Made by a program: the position numbers and the translations under genes. From NCBI RefSeq assembly GCF_017352095.1, contig NZ_CP071463.1, positions 2,790,001 to 2,854,000 on the forward strand: a stretch of 64,000 bases of DNA, written 5' to 3'. Below, piece by piece: positions 17,771 through 26,198 of the stretch. The notes below the pieces were generated by a model. The model worked only from the letters and a program-made list of their open reading frames with translations, ran no database searches and was not told the DNA's origin. Position 1 is the stretch's first letter; each line of letters starts with the position of its first letter. Origin of the DNA: Natrinema longum (GTDB lineage Archaea; Halobacteriota; Halobacteria; Halobacteriales; Natrialbaceae).

Positions 17771-18670
17771 TCAGTTGATGCGATACCGCGGCCGATACCA
17801 GTACCAGTACGCCACGATCACGAGCAGGACGGCCAGTCCGCCGAGGAAGAAGAGCAGTCCCGGTGGGACGGTTTCGAGGACCGGTTCCGCCGCGTCCGTG
17901 GCCCCGTCGGTGGCGTTTTGCAGCGTCTCGTTGTCGGCCTCGAGCGCCGGATCTACCGACCCCGAATCCCCGGCCCCGGCGTCCCCGCCCCCGGCGTTTT
18001 CGGTGGAGCCGCCGTCTTGGTTCTCCACATCCGCGATACCGACGTCGTCTCCGCCGTCGGCCCCGCCGTCGGTCGTCTCGGCATCCATGCCGTCGTCGGC
18101 CGAATCCGCAGCCTGATCGTCCCGCGAGCGTTCGTCGGTCGACTCGGTGGTCGCTCCGTCCGATTGACCCCCGTTGCCGCCCGCTGCCGGCTGTTCGGTC
18201 CCGCCCGGTGTAGGGCTCGTGCCGGTTTGCCCGAGCCATCGGGTCACCCCGTACTGGACCAGCAAGCTCCCGCCCGCCAGTACACCGATACCGCCGACCA
18301 GGCGCGAGAGTGCCTCCTTCAGTTGTGTCGCCCGCGATTTGTCGCTGGTAACGATCAACGGCCCGTCGGTCGTCGCGTAGACGCTCATCTCGTTGCCACG
18401 CGAGGAGTACCAGGTGTCGACCACCTCGACGAGTCCGGCGTCCTCGAGCTTCTCGAGGTGGTAGCGGACGTTCTGGATCGAGGAGTCGATCGCGTCGGCG
18501 ACGTCGCTGGGTGCGCCGGGTTCGTCGTCGAGATGCGAATAGATCTCCCGTGCCGTCGTCGAGGAGAGCGCGCCGAACACCGCGTCGGCGTCCTCGCCCT
18601 CGAGGTCGACGACGCGGGGCTGGCCCTCTTCGGGAGCCGTCTCGGAGCGAAAGGGGAACAAACGGGCCAT
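17771..18670 (-). CDS. Membrane-anchored winged-helix regulator (ArsR-like)
   Basis: A 299-residue protein. Residues about 25-95 are a winged helix of ArsR type: VFGALSSTTAREIYSHLDDEPGAPSDVADAIDSSIQNVRYHLEKLEDAGLVEVVDTWYS. A hydrophobic segment follows around 125-140 (GGIGVLAGGSLLVQYGV). A long Gly/Asp/Thr-rich linker runs to about 265 and a second strong membrane helix is near the end (LLFFLGGLAVLLVIVAYWYW). This pairs a DNA-binding head with a membrane anchor, a layout common in haloarchaea. Its target and signal are unknown. The gene is divergent from the DUF3311/symporter pair, which is a candidate target. Confidence 0.82.
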   Translation of the reverse strand: MARLFPFRSETAPEEGQPRVVDLEGEDADAVFGALSSTTAREIYSHLDDEPGAPSDVADAIDSSIQNVRYHLEKLEDAGLVEVVDTWYSSRGNEMSVYATTDGPLIVTSDKSRATQLKEALSRLVGGIGVLAGGSLLVQYGVTRWLGQTGTSPTPGGTEQPAAGGNGGQSDGATTESTDERSRDDQAADSADDGMDAETTDGGADGGDDVGIADVENQDGGSTENAGGGDAGAGDSGSVDPALEADNETLQNATDGATDAAEPVLETVPPGLLFFLGGLAVLLVIVAYWYWYRPRYRIN

Positions 18671-18846
18671 ACGGGTGTCGATTTCTAGTCGATGTCAGAC
18701 GTACATACTCTTTTTCCTCGGTGAAAACGCGATTTTAGCTACGAAAAACCGCCACACGCCATCGGGATCCCGGACCGATGAATAAATCTCTTCGATATCT
18801 TGGATCGAATAGTAAGAGTTACCCATACCGGGACAAAGGGTCACAC

Positions 18847-19134
18847 ATGCGCCGGAACGAACTGGGACTCTGGCTCGTGATCGCGGTCGTCCTCGCGGGG
18901 CTCGCGATCCCGTGGTTCCTGTGGGGTTCGGCAGCCGTCGTCGCCGGGCTTCCGGTCTGGCTCTGGTGGCACGTCGGCTGGATGGTGCTGGCGTCGGCCG
19001 TCTTCTGGGTCTTCACACAGCGAGCATGGGGAATCGGCGTCGAAACCGACGGAGGGGGTCGGGGCTCACGGGGCAAGGGGCTGACCGATCCCGATCGCGC
19101 TCGAGACCGGCAACCCGGTGGTGATCCGCCGTGA
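18847..19134 (+). CDS. DUF3311-type small membrane protein, symporter partner
   Basis: A 95-residue protein with two hydrophobic helices (LWLVIAVVLAGLAIPWFLWG and WHVGWMVLASAVFWVFT) and a polar C-terminal tail. This matches DUF3311, a family almost always encoded next to a sodium:solute symporter. Its last four bases overlap the symporter start (GTGA), so the two are co-translated and the small protein is probably an accessory subunit. I chose the ATG at 18847 because it directly precedes helix 1; the frame open from 18778 adds a Ser/Lys-rich, non-family stretch. Confidence 0.8.
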   Translation: MRRNELGLWLVIAVVLAGLAIPWFLWGSAAVVAGLPVWLWWHVGWMVLASAVFWVFTQRAWGIGVETDGGGRGSRGKGLTDPDRARDRQPGGDPP

Positions 19135-20618
19135 GACCGGTCACGCTGCAGTTGGCTATCATCGTCGGCTACCTCGTGATCGCGCTCGCGGTCGGGCTGG
19201 TCGCCTACCGACTGACCGACCGCACGGCCGAGGACTTCTATCTGGCGAGCCGAACGCTCGGGACGGTCGTCTTGCTGTTTACGACCTTCGCGACGCTGCT
19301 GTCGGCGTTTACCTTCTTCGCGGGCCCGAACATCGCCTACGCGCAGGGTCCCGAGTGGATCCTCGTCATGGGGCTGATGGACGGCATCATCTTCGCGATA
19401 CTCTGGTACGTCGTCGGCTACAAGCAGTGGCTGCTCGGCCAGCAATACGGCTACGTTACCCTCGGGGAGATGCTCGGCGACCGCTTTGGCTCGTGGTGGC
19501 TCCGCGGGCTCGTCGCCGTTGTCAGCCTCGTGTGGCTCTTTCCGTACGTCATGCTCCAGCAGGTCGGTGCCGGGACTGCCCTCGAGGCGCTCACCGAGGG
19601 CGCGGTTTCCTACGCCGCCGGGGCCGGCCTGATCACCGCGTTCATGATCCTCTACGTCGTGGTCGCGGGGATGCGCGGCATCGCTTGGACCGACACGCTC
19701 CAGGGTGCGTTCATGCTCGTCACCACCTGGGTCGCCCTGCTGTGGGTACTCGCGGCCGTCGGCGGCCCCGGCGCTGCGACCGAGGCGCTCGCGTCCAACC
19801 CCGACACCGGCGGCTTCCTCTCGCTGGGCAGCGACTACTACACGGTCCCGTGGATGCTTTCGACGGCGATCACGATCGGCTTCGGCGTCGCGATGTTCCC
19901 ACAGGTCAACCAGCGCTTCTTCGCCGCGGGATCCAAAACGGTCCTCAAACAGTCCTTCGTTCTCTGGCCGATCCTCTGTGTCCTCCTCTTCGTCCCCTCG
20001 TTCATGCTGGGCGCGTGGGCCGCCGGCCTCGAGGTGGCGGTTCCGGAGGGTGCGAACGTCCTGCCGCTGGTCCTCGCCGAATTCACGCCGACCTGGTTCG
20101 CCGCGCTCGTCATCGCCGGCGCGATGGCTGCGATGATGTCTTCCTCCGACTCGATGCTGCTGTCGGGGTCGTCGTACTTCACGCGAGACCTCTTTCGACC
20201 GATCCTCGGGTTCTTTGGGGTGGTCGTCTCCGAACGCTCGGAGGATCTGATCGCCCGCGTGGGTGTCGTCCTCTTTGCCACCGCTGCGTTCGTCGTCAGT
20301 CTGTTCCAGCCCGCGACGCTGTTCGAAATCGGCAACGCGGCCTTCAGCGGCTTCGCCCAACTCGCACTGCCGATCATCCTCGCCCTCTACTGGCGCGGAA
20401 CCACGCGAGCGGGCATCACTGCCGGAGTGGTAGCGAGCCAGCTCTTCTACATCCTGAGTCTCTTCCTCGCTGTCGTTCCGAACTCCTACGCCGGCTGGTC
20501 GGCCGGCATCGTCGGCATGGGACTCGGACTCGTCGTCACCGTCGTCGTGTCGCTCGTCACGTCGCCGGCGGCCGCCGAACGGCGCGCGATCTACTTCGAC
20601 CGACTGGGCGCGGACTGA
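19131..20618 (+). CDS. Sodium:solute symporter (SSS family)
   Basis: A 495-residue transporter with about 13 helices. The typical first periplasmic-to-helix region RTAEDFYLASRTLGTVVLLFTTFATLLSAFTFFAGPNIAYAQG matches the SSS family of pantothenate, proline and organic acid symporters; the sodium-site helix 8 pattern is AALVIAGAMAAMMSSSDSMLLSGSSYFTRDL. It starts with GTG overlapping the DUF3311 stop. Members with DUF3311 partners often take up small organic acids, but nothing here proves the substrate. The 817-residue frame on the other strand is an antisense shadow. Confidence 0.88.
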   Translation: MRPVTLQLAIIVGYLVIALAVGLVAYRLTDRTAEDFYLASRTLGTVVLLFTTFATLLSAFTFFAGPNIAYAQGPEWILVMGLMDGIIFAILWYVVGYKQWLLGQQYGYVTLGEMLGDRFGSWWLRGLVAVVSLVWLFPYVMLQQVGAGTALEALTEGAVSYAAGAGLITAFMILYVVVAGMRGIAWTDTLQGAFMLVTTWVALLWVLAAVGGPGAATEALASNPDTGGFLSLGSDYYTVPWMLSTAITIGFGVAMFPQVNQRFFAAGSKTVLKQSFVLWPILCVLLFVPSFMLGAWAAGLEVAVPEGANVLPLVLAEFTPTWFAALVIAGAMAAMMSSSDSMLLSGSSYFTRDLFRPILGFFGVVVSERSEDLIARVGVVLFATAAFVVSLFQPATLFEIGNAAFSGFAQLALPIILALYWRGTTRAGITAGVVASQLFYILSLFLAVVPNSYAGWSAGIVGMGLGLVVTVVVSLVTSPAAAERRAIYFDRLGAD

Positions 20619-20751
20619 TGCGGGTTGCCGTACCGACCGACCGGCGCACCCGCAGGACGGGTCGCGGCTGGGACGGCACTGACGTACGGTAGTCCGTCCG
20701 ATCGACTCGGAACCGCCACCCTGAACCGCCCCGCCCGTGTACGCGACGGCG

Positions 20752-21402
20752 ATGGCTATCGACCTGCCGCCCGCAGTCGCCGACGACTGGCGTCGTCTCG
20801 GCGGCCGAACCGACGAACGCAGCCTCTCGCTGGCGACGGTTACCGCCGAAACGACCGTCTTCGAACACCGACCGACCGCCGACGCCCTCAAGCGGCTCCG
20901 CGCCGACGGCGACGTCCCGGCCCGATCGCTGTTCACCGTCGACCTCGCGATCAGCCCCTCCCTCTCGGCGATCGGGCTCGACCCCGGCGACGCCCTCGAG
21001 TTGGCCGCCCCCAAAGCCCGCGAGGTATTCGTCGAGACCGTCGAGGACGATGGCATCGCCGTCGGCGGGGAACGCGCGAGCGAGTTCATCGACCGGCCCG
21101 ATGGAGCCGTCGGCCATCTCACCGTCCTCGAGGTGGCGTATCCGACCGACGGGGCGACGGCGACCGACGGCGGTACGAGCGACGACACCGGTGACGAAAG
21201 CGCGACGATCGACGCCGAAGCCCACGTCGCCGTCTGGCCCGCCGCCGACGCGTACGCAATGGCCGGCGGCATCGTCCCGCTGGAGGCCCCCGACGACGCG
21301 GACCTGCTCGCGGCCGCCCTCGACGTCGATCCGACCCGCGACCGCGAGGCGATCGTCGATCTGTTCCGGGGACTCGACCTCGAGCCCGCGTCAGACGATT
21401 GA
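20752..21402 (+). CDS. Conserved hypothetical acidic protein
   Basis: A 216-residue, strongly acidic soluble protein that I do not recognise. Composition (Asp/Glu rich, Ala rich) is typical of real haloarchaeal coding sequence. Two alpha/beta-looking halves, roughly residues 1-125 and 150-216, are joined by a Thr/Gly/Asp linker (TDGATATDGGTSDDTGDES). No Cys, no membrane segment, no nucleotide motif. A GTG at 20737 would add five residues; I prefer the ATG. It follows the symporter by about 130 bases on the same strand and may be independent. Confidence 0.65.
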   Translation: MAIDLPPAVADDWRRLGGRTDERSLSLATVTAETTVFEHRPTADALKRLRADGDVPARSLFTVDLAISPSLSAIGLDPGDALELAAPKAREVFVETVEDDGIAVGGERASEFIDRPDGAVGHLTVLEVAYPTDGATATDGGTSDDTGDESATIDAEAHVAVWPAADAYAMAGGIVPLEAPDDADLLAAALDVDPTRDREAIVDLFRGLDLEPASDD

Positions 21403-21530
21403 TTCGGCTCACGAGCGGGCTCGAGCGTCCGTCGGGTCCTCGTCTCCGGCCCGACCAGTCACATCACCTCCTCCGATCCCGACCGCGAATTCAGGTTCGA
21501 GTATCTGATACGACGGGTATCAAAAACCAT

Positions 21531-21540
21531 ACTAATTTAT
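21531..21540 (+). promoter_or_regulatory. TATA box with upstream palindrome, cupin gene
   Basis: ACTAATTTAT lies about 27 bases before the ATG at 21564, fitting a leaderless transcript. Just upstream at 21501-21511 is the near-palindrome GTATCTGATAC and then another GTATC at 21517-21521, a possible regulator site. Confidence 0.45.
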
Positions 21541-21563
21541 CCTCAGGGAGACAACCGAGTGGT

Positions 21564-21941
21564 ATGGATTACCAAGTCGTGGATCCCGAGACGCACGGTC
21601 GGCTGTCGGATCGGCCATGCCGGACCCACTCGATCACTGGTGCCGACGACGGGATCACGTTCGACCAGCTCGGCGCTCGGCTGTACGTCGCCGAACCCGG
21701 CGAACAGCTCCCGCTCCAGTATCACTATCACGAAACCCAAGAGGAAGCGTTCTACGTCCTCTCGGGGACGCTCAACGTCGAAACCCCCGAGCGCACCTAC
21801 GACGTCGAGGCGGAGAACGCGTTCCTCGTGGAACCGGGCAACCCACACCGCGCGTTCAACTCTGACGAGTCGACTGACACCGTCCGCGTCCTCGCGATGG
21901 GTGCGCCGACGAACGACGGCGGGCAGCCATACGACCCATAA
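21564..21941 (+). CDS. Cupin-domain protein
   Basis: A 125-residue single-domain cupin. Motif 1 is QYHYHETQEEAFYVLSGTL, with two His and Glu as likely metal ligands, and motif 2 is FLVEPGNPHRAFN with the third His. The fold is a small beta barrel that may bind a metal and a small ligand; enzyme activity cannot be assigned. The ATG at 21564 fits the TATA box; frames starting at 21399 extend through the promoter and are unlikely. It is monocistronic. Confidence 0.85.
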   Translation: MDYQVVDPETHGRLSDRPCRTHSITGADDGITFDQLGARLYVAEPGEQLPLQYHYHETQEEAFYVLSGTLNVETPERTYDVEAENAFLVEPGNPHRAFNSDESTDTVRVLAMGAPTNDGGQPYDP

Positions 21942-22068
21942 TATCACATTCAAATCATTAAAAGAGATACTAAATCGTCACGTCTCTTCTCCGTCCAGGT
22001 GGATGGGCCACGGACGACACAGCGGCAGACACCGACGATCCCCACACCAACGGTACGAGAACTGGTGC

Positions 22069-22078
22069 TTTTTATAAA
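22069..22078 (+). promoter_or_regulatory. TATA box of the CARF-like regulator gene
   Basis: TTTTTATAAA is centred 26 bases before the ATG at 22100, the classic spacing for a leaderless haloarchaeal transcript. Confidence 0.6.
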
Positions 22079-22099
22079 CAGCACCGCAACGTATCGGGT

Positions 22100-22999
22100 A
22101 TGCAAACGCACATCGTTCCGGTCGGCTTCGACTACGACCGGCTGATCGCGCCCCTCGTGCGCGATCAGATCGACGTCGACAGCGTCATTCTCCTCGAGGG
22201 GGCCGTCGGCAGCGAGGCCAACGTCGAGTACTCGCGACATCTCTCGAAGAAACTCGAGACGGACTTCAAGAACCTGCTCGGGGCCGAGACCGAGCGGTTC
22301 GTCTTAGAGGACGTCTACGACTACGACGACGCCTTCGAGCAGGCCTACGAGCTCATCACCGCGGAGCTCGACCGGGGCAACGAGGTCTGGGTCAACGTCG
22401 CCGCGATGCCCCGGACGGTGAGTTTCGCCTTCGCCAACGCCGCCCACTCGCTGATGGTCGAACGCCAGGAGGACCGCGAGGGGATCCACACCTACTACAC
22501 CGCCCCCGAGAAGTACCTCGAGACCGAACTCGCCGAGGAACTGCGCGAGCAGATCACGCTGCTCGAGGACCTCGGCGAGGTCGACGACATCGCGGACGAC
22601 CGGATCACGAGCCGCCTCGAGAGCGCGTGCGATCTGTTAGACGAGTTCGACGAGCGCGGGACGACGATCGGCGCGAAGGAGATCGACGGCAACCACATCG
22701 TCGAGTTGCCGGTCGCCTCTTTCTCGAACGTCAAGCCCTTCGAGGAACTCATCCTCTACAAGCTCGGCGAGGACGGCGAGTTCGACTCCGTCTCGGAACT
22801 CGCGGAGTCGCTGGCCCGCGAACTCAACGAGGAGTACACCGATAGCTTCCGGTCGAAGGTCATCTACAACGTCGATCGGCTCGGTCCCGGCGGCAAGGGC
22901 TACATCGAACGCGAGGAACACGGCAAGTCCTACCGGACGCGGCTCTCCCGTATCGGCGAGTTGTGGGTGCGAGCCCATTCCGACGACGACTCGAGGTAG
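22100..22999 (+). CDS. HFX_2341-type (DUF6293) CARF-like HTH regulator
   Basis: A 299-residue protein with an N-terminal Rossmann-like domain (MQTHIVPVGFDYDRLIAPLV, then a Gly-rich turn EGAVGSEAN and NVAAMPRTVSFAFANAAHSL) and a C-terminal winged-helix part from about residue 200 (FEELILYKLGEDGEFDSVSELAESLARELNEEYTD... SKVIYNVDRLGPGGKGYIERE). The first domain resembles CARF domains of Csa3-like regulators that sense cyclic oligonucleotides, and the family is annotated HFX_2341/DUF6293. No CRISPR genes are nearby, so a different ligand or role is plausible. The assignment to CARF is from pattern only. It stands alone. Confidence 0.75.
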   Translation: MQTHIVPVGFDYDRLIAPLVRDQIDVDSVILLEGAVGSEANVEYSRHLSKKLETDFKNLLGAETERFVLEDVYDYDDAFEQAYELITAELDRGNEVWVNVAAMPRTVSFAFANAAHSLMVERQEDREGIHTYYTAPEKYLETELAEELREQITLLEDLGEVDDIADDRITSRLESACDLLDEFDERGTTIGAKEIDGNHIVELPVASFSNVKPFEELILYKLGEDGEFDSVSELAESLARELNEEYTDSFRSKVIYNVDRLGPGGKGYIEREEHGKSYRTRLSRIGELWVRAHSDDDSR

Positions 23000-23116
23000 C
23001 GACGACCGGCCGATCGGTCGGCCGTCTCGCGTCCGCCGGATCAGAGCAGCCCGAGGCGTGATAGTCGAGAGAAGGAGGCCGCGGTGTTCGCGCGGTTGGT
23101 CCGTCGGGAATGGCGA

Positions 23117-23518
23117 TCACTCCTCGTCGAACTCGAGGGCGAGGGAATTGATACAGTAGCGTTTGCCCGTCGGGTCGGGGCCGTCTTCGAAGACGTGGCC
23201 CAGGTGACCGCCGCAGTTGGCACACAGGACCTCGGTGCGGCGCATGCCGTGGCTGGTGTCGGTTCGGGTTTCGACCAGGTCGTCGTCGACGTCGTAGAAA
23301 CTGGGCCACCCGCAGCCGGCGTCGAACTTCGTCTCGGAGTCGAACAGTTCGGCCCCGCAACCGGCACAGGCGTAGGAACCGTCCGCCTTGTGATCGACGT
23401 ACTCCCCGCTAAACGGGGTTTCAGTGCCGGCCTCGCGAAGGATCCGGTACTCCGCGTCGCTCAGTTCCTCGCGCCACTCCTCGTCGCTCGTCGGGACGGC
23501 ATTCGGCTCGTTGCTCAT
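23117..23518 (-). CDS. msrB: Peptide-methionine (R)-S-oxide reductase
   Basis: A 133-residue MsrB, which repairs R-methionine sulfoxide in proteins. It has the two zinc CxxC pairs (CAGCG and CANCGG), the substrate region [12 protein letters not shown] and the catalytic Cys in [11 protein letters not shown]. The full length matches the family. It is monocistronic; no msrA is beside it. Confidence 0.95.
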   Translation of the reverse strand: MSNEPNAVPTSDEEWREELSDAEYRILREAGTETPFSGEYVDHKADGSYACAGCGAELFDSETKFDAGCGWPSFYDVDDDLVETRTDTSHGMRRTEVLCANCGGHLGHVFEDGPDPTGKRYCINSLALEFDEE

Positions 23519-23642
23519 GGGTGGCCGTTAGTGGGAGACACTCAAGAGTCTGTCTGCCCCGGTGGCCGGTCGCGGCCCGATCGCTCATCGGGAGCGGTGT
23601 CCACAACCCATGGAGACGGAGCCTCGACTCGAGCGGGCCGAC

Positions 23643-23804
23643 TCACCGGCTGGTGATGACGTCCGTACTCTCACAGTCGGGACACTGGGTCATCCGGCCG
23701 AGTTTCGGAACCTCGATCCGCTGCCATTCGTCGTCCCCGCAAGGTGCTTCGAACCCACAGTTCCGACACCGTGACCGTTCGCGCGTGCGGTGGTCGCTTG
23801 CCAT
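23643..23804 (-). CDS. Small zinc-ribbon protein (53 aa)
   Basis: A 53-residue protein, MASDHRTRERSRCRNCGF..., with two Cys pairs, CRNC and CPDC, spaced to bind one zinc, plus an extra Cys between them. Haloarchaea have many such micro-proteins with unknown roles, mostly regulatory. The frame starts with ATG at 23804 and stops before the msrB region. On the minus strand a TATA-like CATAAACG element lies about 35 bases upstream. It is shorter than usual ORF cutoffs but has a clean zinc-ribbon pattern. Confidence 0.75.
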   Translation of the reverse strand: MASDHRTRERSRCRNCGFEAPCGDDEWQRIEVPKLGRMTQCPDCESTDVITSR

Positions 23805-23879
23805 ACTCCGTGATATGTCATAGGGTCACATAGGCGTTTATGCAGGCAGTTGCGACTATCGGGGATACCAACGGGAGCT

Positions 23880-23909
23880 GTGACCGGTCGTCGAACGACG
23901 ACCGGTCAC
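23880..23909. repeat. Perfect 14-bp inverted repeat
   Basis: GTGACCGGTCGTCG is followed by AA and then its exact complement. It lies 76 bases upstream of the zinc-ribbon gene start. Either a strong regulator binding site or an RNA hairpin; nothing else overlaps it. Confidence 0.85.
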
Positions 23910-24090
23910 CGCTACGCCACGATTGACAGGGGTGAGCGTGGACCGCGTTGCTCGTCCGGGCCGACCACGCCGATGCGTGCCGTCAGGCCCGTCGAACCGC
24001 GTTGGGTTCGATCGGAGATCGGCTCGTCGGTGTCGCTGCGCCCTCGAGGCCCCGACTTCGAGTGAATCGGTGTCGTCGTTCCCCACCCGG

Positions 24091-24171
24091 TCTCATACGA
24101 ACTACTGTAAGCCGGTGGGACCGGGACCGCCCTGCGGTCCCACCGGGACATCGGTACAGCAGACCGTCTCA
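24091..24171 (+). repeat. Dispersed palindromic repeat, copy A
   Basis: It begins with TCTCATACGAACTACTGT and ends with ACAGCAGACCGTCTCAG, which are imperfect inverted ends. The middle carries the palindrome GGTGGGACCG...GCGGTCCCACC. Thirty bases (24125-24154) are identical to copy B at 57.8 kb on the other strand. It sits in open intergenic DNA. Confidence 0.85.
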
Positions 24172-24484
24172 GCGCTCGGATCGTCGCTCGCGTGGATGAG
24201 GTGTCCAGCACACCCGATCTCCGTGGGGGTTGTCAACGGACATCTATATAAATATTGACTGCCCAACGCGACCGCTCGGTCGCGAACCGGACGATCGGAG
24301 CCATCCCGTTCGTACGACTGGTAGAAACGGACGGGAGCAGCCCTCTTGCTGGCAAACCGGCCGGTCGGTTCAGGAGATCCGATCGGCAGAGAGCACCGGA
24401 ACGGTCGTCGAACTGTCGATTCCGTCCCCGTGTGCGTGCCACTCCTGTTAAGCGTTAAGCCAGGGTAGGACGTATTCGCAGGCG

Positions 24485-26080
24485 ATGGCTTCCCGGCAGG
24501 ACCTCGCTGCGGCGACGCTCGAGACGCTCCCGATCACCATCGCCGTCATCGACGACGACGGCGAGATCAGGCTGACGAACCGATCCTGGCGCGAGTTCGC
24601 TCCCGAGAGCGAGGACCACCTCGGTGTCGACTACGTTGCGACTGCCGCGACTGCGGACGACGAACACGCCACTCGTGCGGTTGCAGGGATCGAGCGCGTG
24701 CTCGACGGCGACCAGGAGTCCTTCGAGATGGAGTACCCCTGTCACTCACCGACGGAAAAGCGCTGGTTCATGATGCGGGCCAGCCGGTTTCGCGACGGCG
24801 ACGAGCGACTGGTGTCGATCGTCCACGTCGAGATCACCGAGCGGAAACTCGCCGAGATCGCCGCCGAAGAGAACGCCCAACAGGTCCGCGACGAACGGCA
24901 GGCGCTCGAACACGTCCTCGAGCGCGTCGACGGGCTCGTCCGTGACGTCACCGACGCCGCCGTCGGTGCGGAGACGCGGGGAGAGATCGAACGCGAAGTC
25001 TGTGCGCGGCTTACCGAAACCGATCCCTACGCGCTCGCGTGGATCGGCCGGGCCGACGTCACGAACCGACGGCTGTCCCCCCAGGAGTGGGCCAGCGAGG
25101 GGGACGTTTCCCTCGAGGACGACGAACTCGTCATCGGGACCGACGAACGCCATCCCGCGATTCGGGCGTTCGAGGACGGCGACCCACACGTTATCCAGGA
25201 TCTCGATGCGTTCGACGATGCCGACCGATGGTGGCCAGCGGAGGCCGGCGAACACGTCCGATCGATCATCGCCTTGCCACTGACGTACGGTGAGATCACC
25301 TACGGCGTCCTCGTCGTGTTCGCCGCCGATCCCGAGGCCTTCGACGAACGGGAACGCTTCGTTCTCGAGTCGCTGGCGGAGACGATCGCGACCGCGATGA
25401 ACGCACTCGAAGTCAGGCGGATGCTCACGACCGAGACCGTCGTCTCCATGGCGGTTTCCCTCGAGGACCCGTCGTTGTTCGTCACGGCGTTGTCGACTGC
25501 CGTCGACGCCACGATCACCTACCGCGGCGTGACCTACGATGCGGACGGGACGCCGCTCGTCTTCCTCCATGCCGATCGCGAACTCGACGCTGCCAGCGTG
25601 CAGAACGCGTTCGCGAACGGACGCGACGTAGAAATCCTCTCCGAGACCGAGAGCGACACCGTCCTCGAGGTCGAGGCCGAAGACGGACTCGTGACGGCGC
25701 TGAGCGAGTACGGTGGGGTGATCCAGGAGCTGACAGTCACCGACGGCGTCGCCGATCTCGTCCTCGAACTTCCCGACGGACGGTCCGCACGGTCGGCGTA
25801 CGACCTGCTCGAGCGCCGATACGACCGCGTCGAACTCGATAGTTATCACGAAACGGAAGAACCCACCCGGACCCGGAAGGACATCGTGACGCGACTCGAG
25901 TCGTCGCTGACCGACCGACAGCTCATGGCGCTTCGAAAGGCCTACTACGCGAACTACTTCGAGTGGCCCCGAGACATCTCCGGCGAGGAGTTGGCCGCGT
26001 CGATGGACATTTCCCGGTCGACGTACCACCAGCATCTGCGGACTGCCCAGCGGAAACTCCTCGACGAACTCCTCGAGTGA
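24485..26080 (+). CDS. Bat-type regulator (PAS-GAF-HTH_10), next to crtB
   Basis: A 531-residue regulator. Residues about 15-120 are a PAS domain (ITIAVIDDDGEIRLTNRSW... FRDGDERLVSIVHVEITERK), about 155-310 a GAF domain, about 325-465 the Bat-type middle domain, and about 475-530 the bacterio-opsin activator HTH (LTDRQLMALRKAYYANYFEW... ASMDISRSTYHQHL). Bat activates bacteriorhodopsin and phytoene synthase genes in Halobacterium under light and low oxygen. The neighbouring crtB gene starts 118 bases downstream in the same direction, so a role in carotenoid control is likely but inferred. No bop or brp genes are in the window. Confidence 0.88.
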   Translation: MASRQDLAAATLETLPITIAVIDDDGEIRLTNRSWREFAPESEDHLGVDYVATAATADDEHATRAVAGIERVLDGDQESFEMEYPCHSPTEKRWFMMRASRFRDGDERLVSIVHVEITERKLAEIAAEENAQQVRDERQALEHVLERVDGLVRDVTDAAVGAETRGEIEREVCARLTETDPYALAWIGRADVTNRRLSPQEWASEGDVSLEDDELVIGTDERHPAIRAFEDGDPHVIQDLDAFDDADRWWPAEAGEHVRSIIALPLTYGEITYGVLVVFAADPEAFDERERFVLESLAETIATAMNALEVRRMLTTETVVSMAVSLEDPSLFVTALSTAVDATITYRGVTYDADGTPLVFLHADRELDAASVQNAFANGRDVEILSETESDTVLEVEAEDGLVTALSEYGGVIQELTVTDGVADLVLELPDGRSARSAYDLLERRYDRVELDSYHETEEPTRTRKDIVTRLESSLTDRQLMALRKAYYANYFEWPRDISGEELAASMDISRSTYHQHLRTAQRKLLDELLE

Positions 26081-26134
26081 TCCGCCGTGCTGGCACTGCG
26101 TCCGGCGGTCGCCCGAACATAGTGAGGGGGTGGT

Positions 26135-26144
26135 ATTTTATATG
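26135..26144 (+). promoter_or_regulatory. crtB promoter TATA and ribosome site
   Basis: ATTTTATATG would place the transcript start near 26167, giving crtB a leader of about 30 bases with a GGAGGG site (26178-26183) well upstream of its ATG. This is one of few genes here with a 5' leader, so it might be regulated separately from the Bat-like gene. Confidence 0.5.
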
Positions 26145-26198
26145 CATCTGTCGTATCATATACATCCGTTCACTGTCGGAGGGTCAACGGGGCAGAGA

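Larger units (their letters stand above)
23805..24484. other. Long intergenic region with inverted repeat and repeat copy
   Basis: These 680 bases hold the zinc-ribbon promoter, a perfect 14-base inverted repeat (23880-23909), copy A of the dispersed palindromic repeat (24091-24171) and the approach to the Bat-like gene. Frames in both strands are basic, Arg-rich and lack family features, so I call no gene. Confidence 0.6.

Noticed and set aside
18819-21272. Very long open frame (817 codons) on the minus strand opposite the symporter
   Set aside because: Arg/Glu/Asp/Gly-rich nonsense with no family features; it is an antisense shadow caused by GC-rich third positions of the real gene.
22100-22999. 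Idea that the CARF-like gene marks a type III CRISPR locus
   Set aside because: No cas genes or arrays are near; only the domain resemblance remains.
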